A stretch of DNA of 64,000 nt, taken from assembly GCF_035046505.1 (NCBI RefSeq), contig NC_089829.1, forward strand, positions 1,782,001 through 1,846,000, read 5' to 3'. The position numbers were made by a program, and so were the translations under genes. The notes under the pieces were generated by a model. That model ran no database searches and was not told where the DNA came from. It worked only from the letters and a program-made list of their open reading frames with translations. Shown here one piece after another: positions 36,051-45,400 of this stretch; position 1 is the stretch's first letter; each line of letters opens with the position of its first letter. Source of the DNA: Tiliqua scincoides (taxonomy: Eukaryota > Chordata > Lepidosauria > Squamata > Scincidae).

Positions 36051-36099
36051 TTAACTGCAAATGACAGAAGAGAAAATACACAAATCTTGATCATACATT

Positions 36100-36235
36100 T
36101 CAAAATATGGAAGAACCCAATTTTCATTGGGCTGCCCTTTCAGCAGTAACTCCTCAGCAGCTGAGAGCCTGAGAGCCAGATAAAAAACTTCCGCAGGCCA
36201 TACCTGGCCCCCAGACCTTATGTTTGACACCCGTT
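36100..36235. mobile_element. hAT-type element end fragment (gacacccctg style)
   Basis: 'cccagaccttatgtttgaca' then 'cccg' resembles the right end of a caggggtgtcaaacataagg-type hAT element. No partner end or target duplication is visible. Confidence 0.35.
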
Positions 36236-36908
36236 ATATTCAATTCAATGTGTAGTTTACAGCAGAATGCAATGAAACAAACCAGAGTGAAATGTCTCCA
36301 TTCTATCAAAGGTCATGGCCAAAAAAACAGAAAACAAAAATACAACTGTCTTATGTAACAAAAAGTAGATCTTCTTAACTCAAAACAGATGGATGAGACT
36401 GAGTGTTTGAGGAGCCAATGAGATGTTATTATGACACAGCATGGAACCAATAAGGTGTTAGTAAGTTGACGCCCTCGGGGGATGACACCACCAGTGCCGA
36501 ATTGTGATTTTTAGGAATAATACCATAATGGTACCTATCATTCAATGCATAATTTAATGTAATGAATCAAACCACATTGAAATATCCATGTTCTCTCAAA
36601 AGGTATAGCCAAATAACCAGAAAAATAAAACACAAAAAAGTGGATTTGCTAAACTCAAAACTAACCAATGAGTCTGAAAGCTAGTGAGATGTTATGAGAC
36701 AGCATGGAACCAGTAAGATGTTATTAGTCCCCATTTCCATGTATCAGAGCTTATACTAGAACTCCTTTTCAGTTGTGTGAGTGGCATTAAGTTGGCCACT
36801 GGTTTCTTTATGGTTACTGATTTGCTGGGCAACCTTTACAGATAAATAAAGTTAATGGGGGGACACCATGAGTTAGACTGGGTGACAACAACAGTAATCA
36901 TGCCACTG
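36236..36908. mobile_element. A/T-rich hAT-type fragments, tandem pair
   Basis: Two related A/T-rich segments (about 36236-36480 and 36530-36730) share 'catggaacca' and 'gatgttat' motifs. They are relatives, in reverse orientation, of the bodies at 40240-40640 and 44560-44850. At 36844-36908 the end 'gggtgacaacaacagtaatc' then 'atgccactg' is a hAT right terminus. No clean target duplication was found, so the limits are approximate. Confidence 0.5.
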
Positions 36909-37185
36909 GAGGGGAGGTTGGGTGTTGTTGATCACCAGCTTGGATGACTCTTTGAAGTGGATTAGTGTCGGGCCTGGGACATGGGGGATCCGCGGGGTCA
37001 AAAGAGGAAGCAGCCGGGCACCTCAGGGTCTGGCCTCAGCACTATCAGCCCAGCCCAAGTGACCTCAGTAGGATTGTGAGGGAAGGAGGCTACATCACCC
37101 AGGTCCCTCTCCCCACAATCTGGGACTCGCCTAGTCCCAGGCTGCTTTAGCTCATGGGCAGGCTAGCCTCTGCTCTAGCCAGTTC
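36909..37185. other. Short unique stretch within the transposon block
   Basis: No mobile element or gene is recognised here; the sequence is GC-moderate and non-repetitive to the eye. Confidence 0.4.
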
Positions 37186-37336
37186 TGCCCTCATACCCTG
37201 CACATGCCTGATCTTGTCTGATCTTGGAAGCTAAGCAGGGTCAGGCCTGGTTAGTACTTGGATGGGAGACTGCTTGGGAATACCAGGTGCTGTAGGCTTA
37301 TACCATAGTCTTTCAAGACTGAAGGTTGCCAACCAC
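37186..37336 (+). mobile_element. 5S-rRNA-derived SINE with LINE tail
   Basis: From 37186 to about 37298 the sequence is a slightly mutated 5S rRNA (ctgatcttggaagctaagca, then gatgggagactgcttgggaa, ending gtgctgtaggctt), with the internal pol III A-box and C-box regions preserved. It then passes directly into 'ataccatagtctttcaagac' and 'tgaaggttgccaacc', the same tail that ends the zinc-finger LINE at 33945 and 41330. The tail and the changes in the 5S part show that it is a SINE, not a 5S gene. Confidence 0.9.
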
Positions 37337-38110
37337 CTGGCCAGGCTGGGCTTTAAGCTGGAGACCAGCCCCCTTAGGCTCCGCCCCTTCCTCCCTGTGA
37401 GGGTTATAGTGCTAGCCACCTGCGCCTTCCTTCCCTCTCCTCGTCTGTGCCTCATCCTCCTGCTCGAGCTGCCAGCTAGGCTGCAGGGACTGCTTCCCAC
37501 CCCTTCGCCCCTGGAGTGGACTGGGCTTGTGGACAGTGTTTCCCCTGCAGACTGGCAAGCAAGGGGGCAACCATGAGCCCTGGTGCTTTGAGCCACCTGC
37601 TGGAGGTCCGCCCAGTCAGTCAGGGACTGACTTGGTCCCCCACGGCCTCAGCACAGGGCTCAGGAACAGGCAAGGTTTACCACTGAGCGCCCAGTCACTG
37701 CTTGCCAAGGCTTGCTTCCAGGAGTCTGCAGGCCAGTCTCCTCTGGCCTTGCTACTACTCTCCCAGCGAGCGTGAGGGTCTGCCTGTGGCAGCCCCACAG
37801 CTCTATTTCCCCTGCCAGCTGCAGGGGCTGAGGCAGGCTCTCTCCTCCTGCTGCTGTGGCTACCCAGCCTGGGGACTTGCTCCTGGGCAGCTCTACTCTC
37901 AGGTAAGACGGGGAACCCGGGCAGATAGTCTATCTGTGGTTATTAACCATGATGGCTACATTGAACTTTCAGGTGCAGGGGCAGTATGTCACTGAGGGGA
38001 GGGGAGTATAGCAGGGGAGGGCACCAATGTTCATCCGTTGCTTGTGGAGAAATATTCACTGCATTTATTTTCTGGCTATGATTATTATTTATTTCATATC
38101 ATAACTATTA
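37337..38110. other. Unique stretch between mobile elements
   Basis: About 0.8 kb with no recognised element. Frames are short and match nothing known to me. Confidence 0.4.
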
Positions 38111-38114
38111 CTAT

Positions 38115-38157
38115 TGCTCAGCCTCACCTACCTTACAGGGTTGTTGTGAGGACAACA
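38115..38157 (-). repeat. MIR-like SINE remnant
   Basis: 'ctcacctaccttacagggtt' followed by 'gttgtgagga' is the form of the MIR core/3' region. Very short. Confidence 0.4.
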
Positions 38158-38790
38158 TAAGAACAGCCCCACTGGATCAGGCCATGGGCCATCTAGTCTA
38201 GCTTCCTGTATCTCACAGTGGCCCTCCAAATGCTCCAGGGAGCACACAAGACAAGAGACCTGCATCCTAGTGCCTCCCTTGCATTGGCATTCTGACATAG
38301 CCCATTTCTAAAATAGGAGGTTGTATATATACTTCATGGCTTGTAACCCGTAAAGGATTTTTCCTCCAGAAATTTGTCCAATCTCCTTTTAAAGGCGTCT
38401 TGGCCAGAAGCCATCACGACGTGGCAATCACGACGTGGCATCACGACGTGGCAATGAGTTCCACAGACCAACCACATGCTGAGTAAAGAAATATTTTCTT
38501 TTGTCTGTCCTAACTCTCCCAACACTCAATTTTAGTGGATGTCCCCTGGTTCTGGTGTTATGTGAGAGTGTAAAGAGCATCTAACCACTCTGCCCATCCC
38601 AGGCATAATTTTGTATGTCTCAATCATGTCCCCCCTCAAGTGCCTTTTAGACGGAAGAGGCCCAAACGCCATAGCCTTTCCTCATAAGGAAAGTGCCCCA
38701 GCCCAGTAATCATTTTAGTCGCTCTCTTTTGCACCTTTTCCATTTCCACTATGTCCTTTTTGAGATGTGGCAACCAAAGAAGGGGAGGAA
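38155..38790 (-). mobile_element. CR1/L3-type LINE 3' region, antisense
   Basis: The plus strand begins 'acataagaacagccccactg' then 'gatcaggcc', the reverse of the 3' end seen at 27165. It continues through 'tttttcctccagaaatttgt' to 'tttgagatgtggcaacc', colinear with 26560-27165 in reverse. It carries a local triplication of about 16 bases around 'catcacgacgtggc' (38412-38454). It is non-coding and 5'-truncated. Confidence 0.8.
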
Positions 38791-38859
38791 CTGTGCACAC
38801 TACCCTGAGCTCCTTACAGAAAAGGTGGTATAGATATGTGGAAAAATAGAAATTAATTA

Positions 38860-38932
38860 AATAATTTTATTGTATGGAGGGGTAAAAAATTTATGGGCCC
38901 AGGTATCAAATGACCTAGCTATGCCACTGAAG
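38860..38932. mobile_element. hAT-type right end fragment (tagctatgccactg)
   Basis: The terminus 'gacctagctatgccactg' matches the hAT terminal style found elsewhere in the window. The left part is missing or unrecognised. Confidence 0.45.
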
Positions 38933-39337
38933 TCAGGAGTCTTTTTGATACTTATGTCTCTGTGGAAAAAATGGAGCTCCTTTTGGGGTGTGCGTGTATG
39001 TCAGAGCTCTTTTAACACTCTCATGACATCCCCATTCCCATCTGTAAACAAAAGGTCAGCTGCTCATCAAGTGAAGGCAGCAGTGCAGAAAGCACCAATC
39101 AGTTCCTGAGGAACCCCAGTAACAAAACACCTCCCACACCCATCCACAGTTCACATCACACCTTCAGAAGGAACGCCAGGGCGCAGAGCAACAGGGACTG
39201 GGAGGTATCTGAGCTAGGCAAGGCAGGAGGTGGTGGGACAGACTGCGGAAGAGTGGGGACAGAAGCAGCAAGTGGGAGGAAGGGTGTGTGCAGCAGCTGG
39301 GTGGCTTACCAGTACAAATCAATCCTTTGCAACTCAG

Positions 39338-39570
39338 TTAGTTGGCAACCTTCAGTCTCAAAAGACTCTGGTATCACGCTCTGAATGGTGGTTCTGGAAC
39401 AGCGTCTAGTGTGGCTGAAAAGGCCGATATGGCAGTGACAATCTCTTCCACACTGGGAGCAAGTGCAGTCTGTCCCTGGTCTGTCTCCCTGGCTACGGGC
39501 CTTCCTTCTTTGCCTCGGTCAAGTGTCTCTCCAAACTGAAAGAGGCCATGCTGCACAGTTTTGGGAAGGG
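39338..39570 (-). mobile_element. Zinc-finger LINE, 3' end fragment, antisense
   Basis: The plus strand begins 'gttggcaaccttcagtctca', the reverse of the LINE tail. It continues colinear with 33735-33945 in reverse, including the CHSRIGLF-type finger region. About 230 bases remain. Confidence 0.8.
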
Positions 39571-39639
39571 GAAAGCCTTAGGACAAGAGGAATTGCAGGG
39601 AGTGTGTTTGAGCCATTAACAGAATTTATTACTTTAAAC

Positions 39640-40097
39640 CAGGGGTGCCCAAACCCCAGCCCTGGGGCCACTTGTGGCCCTCAAGGCCTCTCAATGCAGC
39701 CCTCAGGGAGCTCCCAGTCTCCAATGAGCCTCTGGCCCTCCGGAGATTTGTTGAAGCCCACACTGGCCCAAGGCAACTTCTCTCAGCATGAGGGCGACTG
39801 TTTGACCTCTCCTGTGAGCTGTGGGATGAGAACTCCCGCCACTGCTTGCTCTTTCACATCTGTGATGCAGCAGCGGCAGCAAAGGAAAGGCCAGCCTTGC
39901 TTTGTGCAAGGCCTTTTATAGGCATTGAGCTATTGCAAGACCTTCATTCGTTCATATATAAGTTCATCTTTAATATATTCATTTATGTAAATTTATTCAA
40001 ATTCTAAATGCAAATTAATTCTTTTTTCCCCCTCCCCCCCTGACACAGTATCAGAAAGCTGATGTGGCCCTCCTGCCAAAAACTTTGGACACCCCTG
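39640..40097. mobile_element. hAT-type MITE (caggggtg family), copy 2, complete
   Basis: The ends caggggtgcccaaacccc and ggacacccctg are flanked by a perfect 8-bp duplication ctttaaac (39632-39639 and 40098-40105). It is the reverse-orientation sibling of 12151-12586; the two agree over nearly their full length, so they come from one mobilised family. Confidence 0.9.
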
Positions 40098-40204
40098 CTT
40101 TAAACTGATAAGGAGTTCTGTTCATTTCCTTTGCACACAGCAGCTGCTGTTCTTGGAAAAGGGGATTCATCCGTCAAAAAAGTGGGTGTTGGGAGAAGGA
40201 GTGT

Positions 40205-40727
40205 TTAGAATGGGACAAACCCCCATTAACTTTATGAATTTATTTTAATATATAACAGTATAGGTCACCCCACAAATCACTAACCCCCCCCCCTCCGAAA
40301 AACCAGTGCCCAGCTTGATGACACTCACACAGCTGAATAAAAATTCTAATATTGGCTCTGATACATGGCAATGAGAGCTGACTGCATACTGACAGCTTAT
40401 TGGTTCCTTGCTGTGTCATAATAACACCTCGCTGACTCTTGGAGCAATCAGTCTCATTGGTCAATCTTGAAATCCACTTTTTGTTGCATATGGCAGTTGT
40501 GCTTTCCTTGTCTGGCTTTTCATTCATAACTTTTGATCAAGTTCAGATATTGATAAACGTGTTTCATTGTTTCCTTGCGTCCTGCATTAAATTCCGCACT
40601 GGACGAGATAGAACTCGATGGTATTATTAAAAAATGCAAAGTTTTTCACTGTTGTGGCCGGTAGTGGTGTCGGGCCCCTCTGCGCATCCCCGGTGCCACG
40701 GCCGGCACCCCCCTCGCAACGCCACTG
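40205..40727. mobile_element. hAT-type element, A/T-rich, right end intact
   Basis: The body resembles 44560-44850 (both carry 'cttattggttcc' and 'gtcattgg'-like motifs). The right end is 'ctcgcaacgccactg' at 40727. The left limit is approximate. Immediately to the right begins a LINE 3' fragment. Confidence 0.55.
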
Positions 40728-40744
40728 TATGTTGTGGTGCTTTT

Positions 40745-41330
40745 CACAACAGGAGAGGAAACTGAGCGCTTTCCACATGCGCTGCCTCCGACGCATCCTC
40801 GGCATCACCTGGCAGGACAAAGTTCCAAACAACACAATCCTGGAACGTGCTGGAATCCCTAGCATGTATGCAGTGCTGAAACAGAGACGCCTGCATTGGC
40901 TCGGTCATGTCGTGAGAATGGATGATGGCCGGATCCCAAAGGATCTCCTCTATGGAGAACTCGTGCAAGGAAAGCGCCCTACAGGACCACAGCTGCGACA
41001 CAAGGACATCTGCAAGAGGGATCTGAAGGCCTTAGGGATGGACCTCAAGAAGTGGGAAACCCTGGCCTCTGAGCGGCCCGCTTGGAGGCAGGCTGTGCAG
41101 CATGGCCTTTCCCAGTTTGAAGAGACACTTGGCCAACAGTCTGAGGCTAAGAGGCAAAGAAGGAAGGCCCATAGCCAGGGAGACAGACCAGGGACAGACT
41201 GCACTTGCTCCTGGTGTGGAAGGGATTGTCACTCCCGGATTGGCCTTTTCAGCCACACTAGACGCTGTGCCAGAACCACCTTTCAGAGCGCGATACCAGA
41301 GTCTTTGAGACTGAAGGTTGCCAATACAAT
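40745..41330 (+). mobile_element. Zinc-finger LINE, 5'-truncated 3' end, sense
   Basis: Nearly identical to 33355-33945. The frame at 40618-41400 carries QERKLSAFHMRCLRRILGIT, RLHWLGHVVRMDDGRIPKDL and the finger CGRDCHSRIGLFSHTRRC. It ends in the tail 'tttgagactgaaggttgcca'. The C-terminal frame is open here, unlike most old copies, which suggests a young insertion. A three-base difference from the other copy lies near 40986. Confidence 0.85.
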
Positions 41331-41399
41331 TTTCACCACAAAACTAGCAGGGCGCCTTCTCTGGGGGAGGACTGCGGGGGGGGGGGGTCAGCTAGACTA

Positions 41400-42464
41400 G
41401 TGCCCCCCAAGCCAAGCTGCCTGAATGTCGGGTGAGAAGAGAGTGCCCGCTGCGTCTCTGGGCGAGTCTCTGCCCTCCTCCCAGCCACCCAGGAACGTCA
41501 GGTGAGCCCGGGTGGCTAAGCGGTGACGGGAAAGGCCCGGAGAGAGGCTGCACTCGGGCAGCGTGCCGAGCAACGCAGCAGGGCGCCTGGGGGCCGGTCT
41601 TCCCGCCGTGCCCGCTGAGCAAAGGAGGGCGGCTCTGGGGCGGGGGGCTGCGCAGTCGCAACGCTGGCTTCGTCAGCCTGGACTGCCGAGGCCAGTCCTG
41701 GCCGCGGGGGTCTCGCTGCTCCCTGGCGGCGCCCTGCCCTGATACGTTCCGCGCAGGCCGGGACTCCGGGGGCGGTGCGACCCCCGGCAGTTTCACAGGG
41801 ACGGGACCCCGCTCGGCAGAGAGGCGGGCAGAAGGATCCGGGAGGAGGACCAGTCCAGCACCCTCCTGCCGGACGCCGCGCTGCCCTCCCGACCGCTTGT
41901 GGAACTCCCCGACACAAGATGCAGCCGCGCCCTTCAGAGGGGGCGCGATGAGCTTCCCCGCACTCCGCAGTCTGCCAGCAGCCAGCCCCGGGGCGCCTCT
42001 CTTCGAGCATCGGCGAAAAGGGGGTGGAGAGCGGGGCCTTCGGGGCTCCTCTCGGAGGCTCTGGAGCCCCCCATCGGCTCCTCTGCCCTCCCAGCCAGGA
42101 GGCCTCGTGGCAGCCCGGCCCGTCCGCGACATCTCGCGGCGCCTTGGCCCCCTGGGCCCGGCTCTCCCCGCCCCCGAATGCCTGCAGCGCGTGGGGAGCA
42201 CCTGCTGTTTGCCTGCTGCGCTCCGGCTCCAGCCAGCATCGCCATAGCTACGCAGCGCGGGGACTGGGCGGGGCAGGCTGCGGCTCCAGATCCCCAGCTC
42301 GCTCCGCGCCCCTCCCCACTGGGCCGGCAGGGCGGGCGAGCGGGCGGCCAGCAGGTTCCGGGAACGGCGATGCTGAGCCGCCGGGAGAGGGCAGGGCGCG
42401 CCCGGAGCCGCCTTCCCCGCGCCCGAGGACGTGAGTGCGGCGGCCGGAGCGCTCCGCAAGCGGC
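41400..42464 (+). promoter_or_regulatory. CpG-island promoter region of the ANO7-like gene
   Basis: A very GC- and CpG-rich kilobase lies directly upstream of the first coding exon. Many long frames exist on both strands because stop codons are rare at this composition. A donor-like 'gaggac|gtgagt' at about 42430 leaves open an extra upstream exon. Confidence 0.5.
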
Positions 42465-45400
42465 ATGAAGCGCCACAGCGGCTCCGGGCCGGAGGGGCCC
42501 CCGGACACCCGGCTGCTGGTGGGCCCGGCCAGGAGTCGCCGCCCGGGCCTCTTCGGGGACCCCCGCGCCGTCCCCAACGGGGGCCTCTGCGAAGGCTTCG
42601 TGAGTCCGGCGAGGGGCTGCGGGCAGCGGGCGGGGTCCGTTCCCAGCCGCCTCCGCCCGGCAGGTGCTCCCCGGGGCTGGGTGCTCTGCACATGCTCAGA
42701 AGCGACACGGGCGGGGTCGGGTCGGAGACCCTCCGGCCGCTCCTGGGGGCGCGCGCCAGGGGTCGTGGGTGCAGCCGCCCTTCCCTCTCTCCCGGGCAGG
42801 ACGCGGACGGCGACGACGAGCCCCTCGACGTGTACGGCTGCGGGGAGGCTGCTGGCTGCGCGGGCAGGGCCGGGAGCACCTGCTTCCGAGACGGGAGGAC
42901 GAAGATCGGTGAGCGCCCCTGGAGGAGCTGACTGCTTGGCCGCCTTGGGAGGCCGCCGCGAGGAGGGCGGGGACCTGCAGAGCTCGGTCCTCTCGAGGAA
43001 GGCCGCCGCCCCTCCCGAAGCCCTCCGGGTGCAGGAGGGGTGCGCTGTCGAGAGCCCCCCGCTCCCCGCCCCGCCGGGCCTCCGCCTGGAGCTCTGTCCC
43101 CCGCTTTGCAAAAGCTGCTGGGGCCAGAGAGGGAAGCGACTGGGGGGGCACTGACCCAGGGCGTTCTCTGCCGCTCGCAGACTTTGTCCTGGTCTGGGAG
43201 GAGAAGGTCCGGTCGGTGAAGAGGAGGAGGAGGAAGGGCAGGCAGCCCCGCCGTGAGGAGGGTGATGGGGCGACTGGGTCCGCGGGCAGCTGGGAGCAGG
43301 CGCCCGGGCGCCAGGAACGGTGGAGGAGGAAATTCGTCAAGAACCTGCAGAAGGCGGGCCTCCTGGTGGAGAAGGTGAGGGGGCTGCAAGTCGCCCTGCA
43401 GGGTTGAGTTCACTTCTTCCTGCCTCCTTTTCCCACAGTGGCCAACCAGATGCCCCGTAGGGAGGCCTGTAAGTGGGGTGCCAAAGGCAGCCATCTTCCC
43501 TGACTGGCATTGGGGCGTAGACCGCCTCTCAGCCTGGAGGTTCCTCCAGAGGACCACAATTGGTAGCCGTGCTCAGAGCCAGCCCCAAACCATGCAGGCC
43601 TTCAGTGGCGTAGCTAATGATCGTGGAGCCTGGTGCCAAGCTCAAAACGATGCCCCGGAAGTGATGTCACAACCGGAAGTGACGTCACATCAAGCTTTTT
43701 AAAATTGGGGGGAACCTGCCTCTCCCTCCCAGCAGCTCACCACCCAGTTGCTCTGCCGCCTTCCCCAGCCAGTGGTATAGCTAAGGCATCTATCTGCTAT
43801 CTGGGGTCAAAGAAGATTTGTAGCCCCCCACGACAAAATCAATTGTAATTAAGTAAATAAATAAAAAGTGTGCTCCTGATTGGTTTGAGACACTGTGCTG
43901 GAATGAAGAGGGATGGTTATTCGCCCCCTGCTCAATATAAGAAGAGCACTACTTGAAGATTTGCATCTTTACCCAGTAAGCAGGGGTAACTGTCAGTGGC
44001 GTACCTGGGGGTCCCCACGCCCAGGGCAACCCCCAGAATTCCACCACCCACACCCCGTTTCGCCCCTTCTCTGCCCCCCCGCGTACATGACGCGGAAGTA
44101 ATTGTGGTGATGTCATTGTCACCGCAATTACTGCCGCGCAGCCTGCCTCCTCCGTTCCCCCTTTGAAAACAAGGGGGAACGGAGGAGGCAGTCGAGGCCC
44201 ACACGGAGTCTTCCGCACCGCGGAGGTCTCCGTGGCAGCGGTCTGGGGCTGCTCCCAGTGGCCCCAGACCACTGCAGTGGAGACCTCTGCGCAGCTTGCA
44301 GCTTGTAAGCTCCGTGGGGGCCGAAAAGCGGCGCGCGTCCCCTCCGACATTGGAGGGGGCACGCTCCACTTCCGCTCCACCCCTGAGGGATGCCCTTAGC
44401 GGCGGAGTACGGCAACCCGGCCGGGAAGCGGCGCGCGTTCCCTCCGAAGTTGGAGGGGGTGCGCACCGCTTCCACTCCGCCCCTGAGAGTCGCCCTCAGG
44501 GCATTTGCCCACTTGCCCCCCCAGGTACGCCAGTGGTAACTGTATTATGATACAGGGAAATGAGAGCTGGCTCATATTAATACCTTATTGGTTCCATGCT
44601 GTACCATAATTGCATGTCATTGCAACATGTCAGAACAATCAACCTCATAGGTCAGTTTTGAGTTAAGAAAATTCACCTTTTGTTTCATAAGGTGTTTTCA
44701 TTTTCTGGTTAACTGACCATAACTTTTGGTAGAATCAAGATATTCCAGTGCCATTTATTCATTGCATTTTGTATTGAATTACCTTTCCAATGATATATAA
44801 CATGATGGTATTAGTCATACATATCAAGATTTTCACAGTTTTGGTCACTCAAGCTCAACTTGTTGCCCCCCCTAAAGCTTGATGCCTAGTACAACTGCTA
44901 CCCCCTGCACCTCCTCAACTGCTACGCCACTGCAGGCCATCAACCATCAACTTTCTCTATTTGCAGGAGGAGATGCTGAGTGAACGGAAGAGCATCCACT
45001 ACCTGAACCTGAGTGCCCCCTGGGAGGTGCTGGTGTATTACGCCGAAGAGCTCTGCATGCGGGCACCCCTCCAGGTGAGTCTGCCACCTCTGAGCAGGGG
45101 AGTGGGGGAAGAGCTCCCTTACTCCTCTTCCAGCCCCCCCCCTTTTGCTGGTTTTCTCCAGCAGCTCCCTCCTCCGCTTCCTCCCTAGGCACACCCGAAC
45201 CCGGACAGGAATAGCTCAGACAAACTCCTCCAGAAGCTACGGGTCCCCAATATCATGGCCCAGCATGTCCCCAAGAAGCCAGTGGACTTCTACACCTGCG
45301 CCTTCCGCAAGTCCAAGCTGGAGAAGTGAGTGTGTCGAGCTGCGGCTGCCAGGAAGGGGGGTTTCAGGCCCTTAGCACTCCTACTCCAGTCGTCCTACCC

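Larger units (their letters stand above)
43375..44966 (+). other. ANO7-like intron 3
   Basis: GT-AG intron of 1.6 kb, mostly made of nested hAT-type elements (43603-44932). The first 230 bases after the donor are unique. Confidence 0.7.

Noticed and set aside
31650-36908. One 5.3-kb hAT element with later insertions
   Set aside because: The two ends are of similar type, but the flanking 8 bases (aatgtcac and gaggggag) do not match, so a single element is not supported.
37186-37336. A functional 5S rRNA gene
   Set aside because: The sequence carries several changes, a defective 5' end, no T-run terminator, and a LINE-type tail, so it is a SINE.
41392-43557. 721-codon minus-strand open frame
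   Set aside because: It lies over the CpG island and first exons of the ANO7-like gene, has low-complexity Pro/Arg/Gly composition, and matches no family. It is explained by the scarcity of stop codons in GC-rich DNA.
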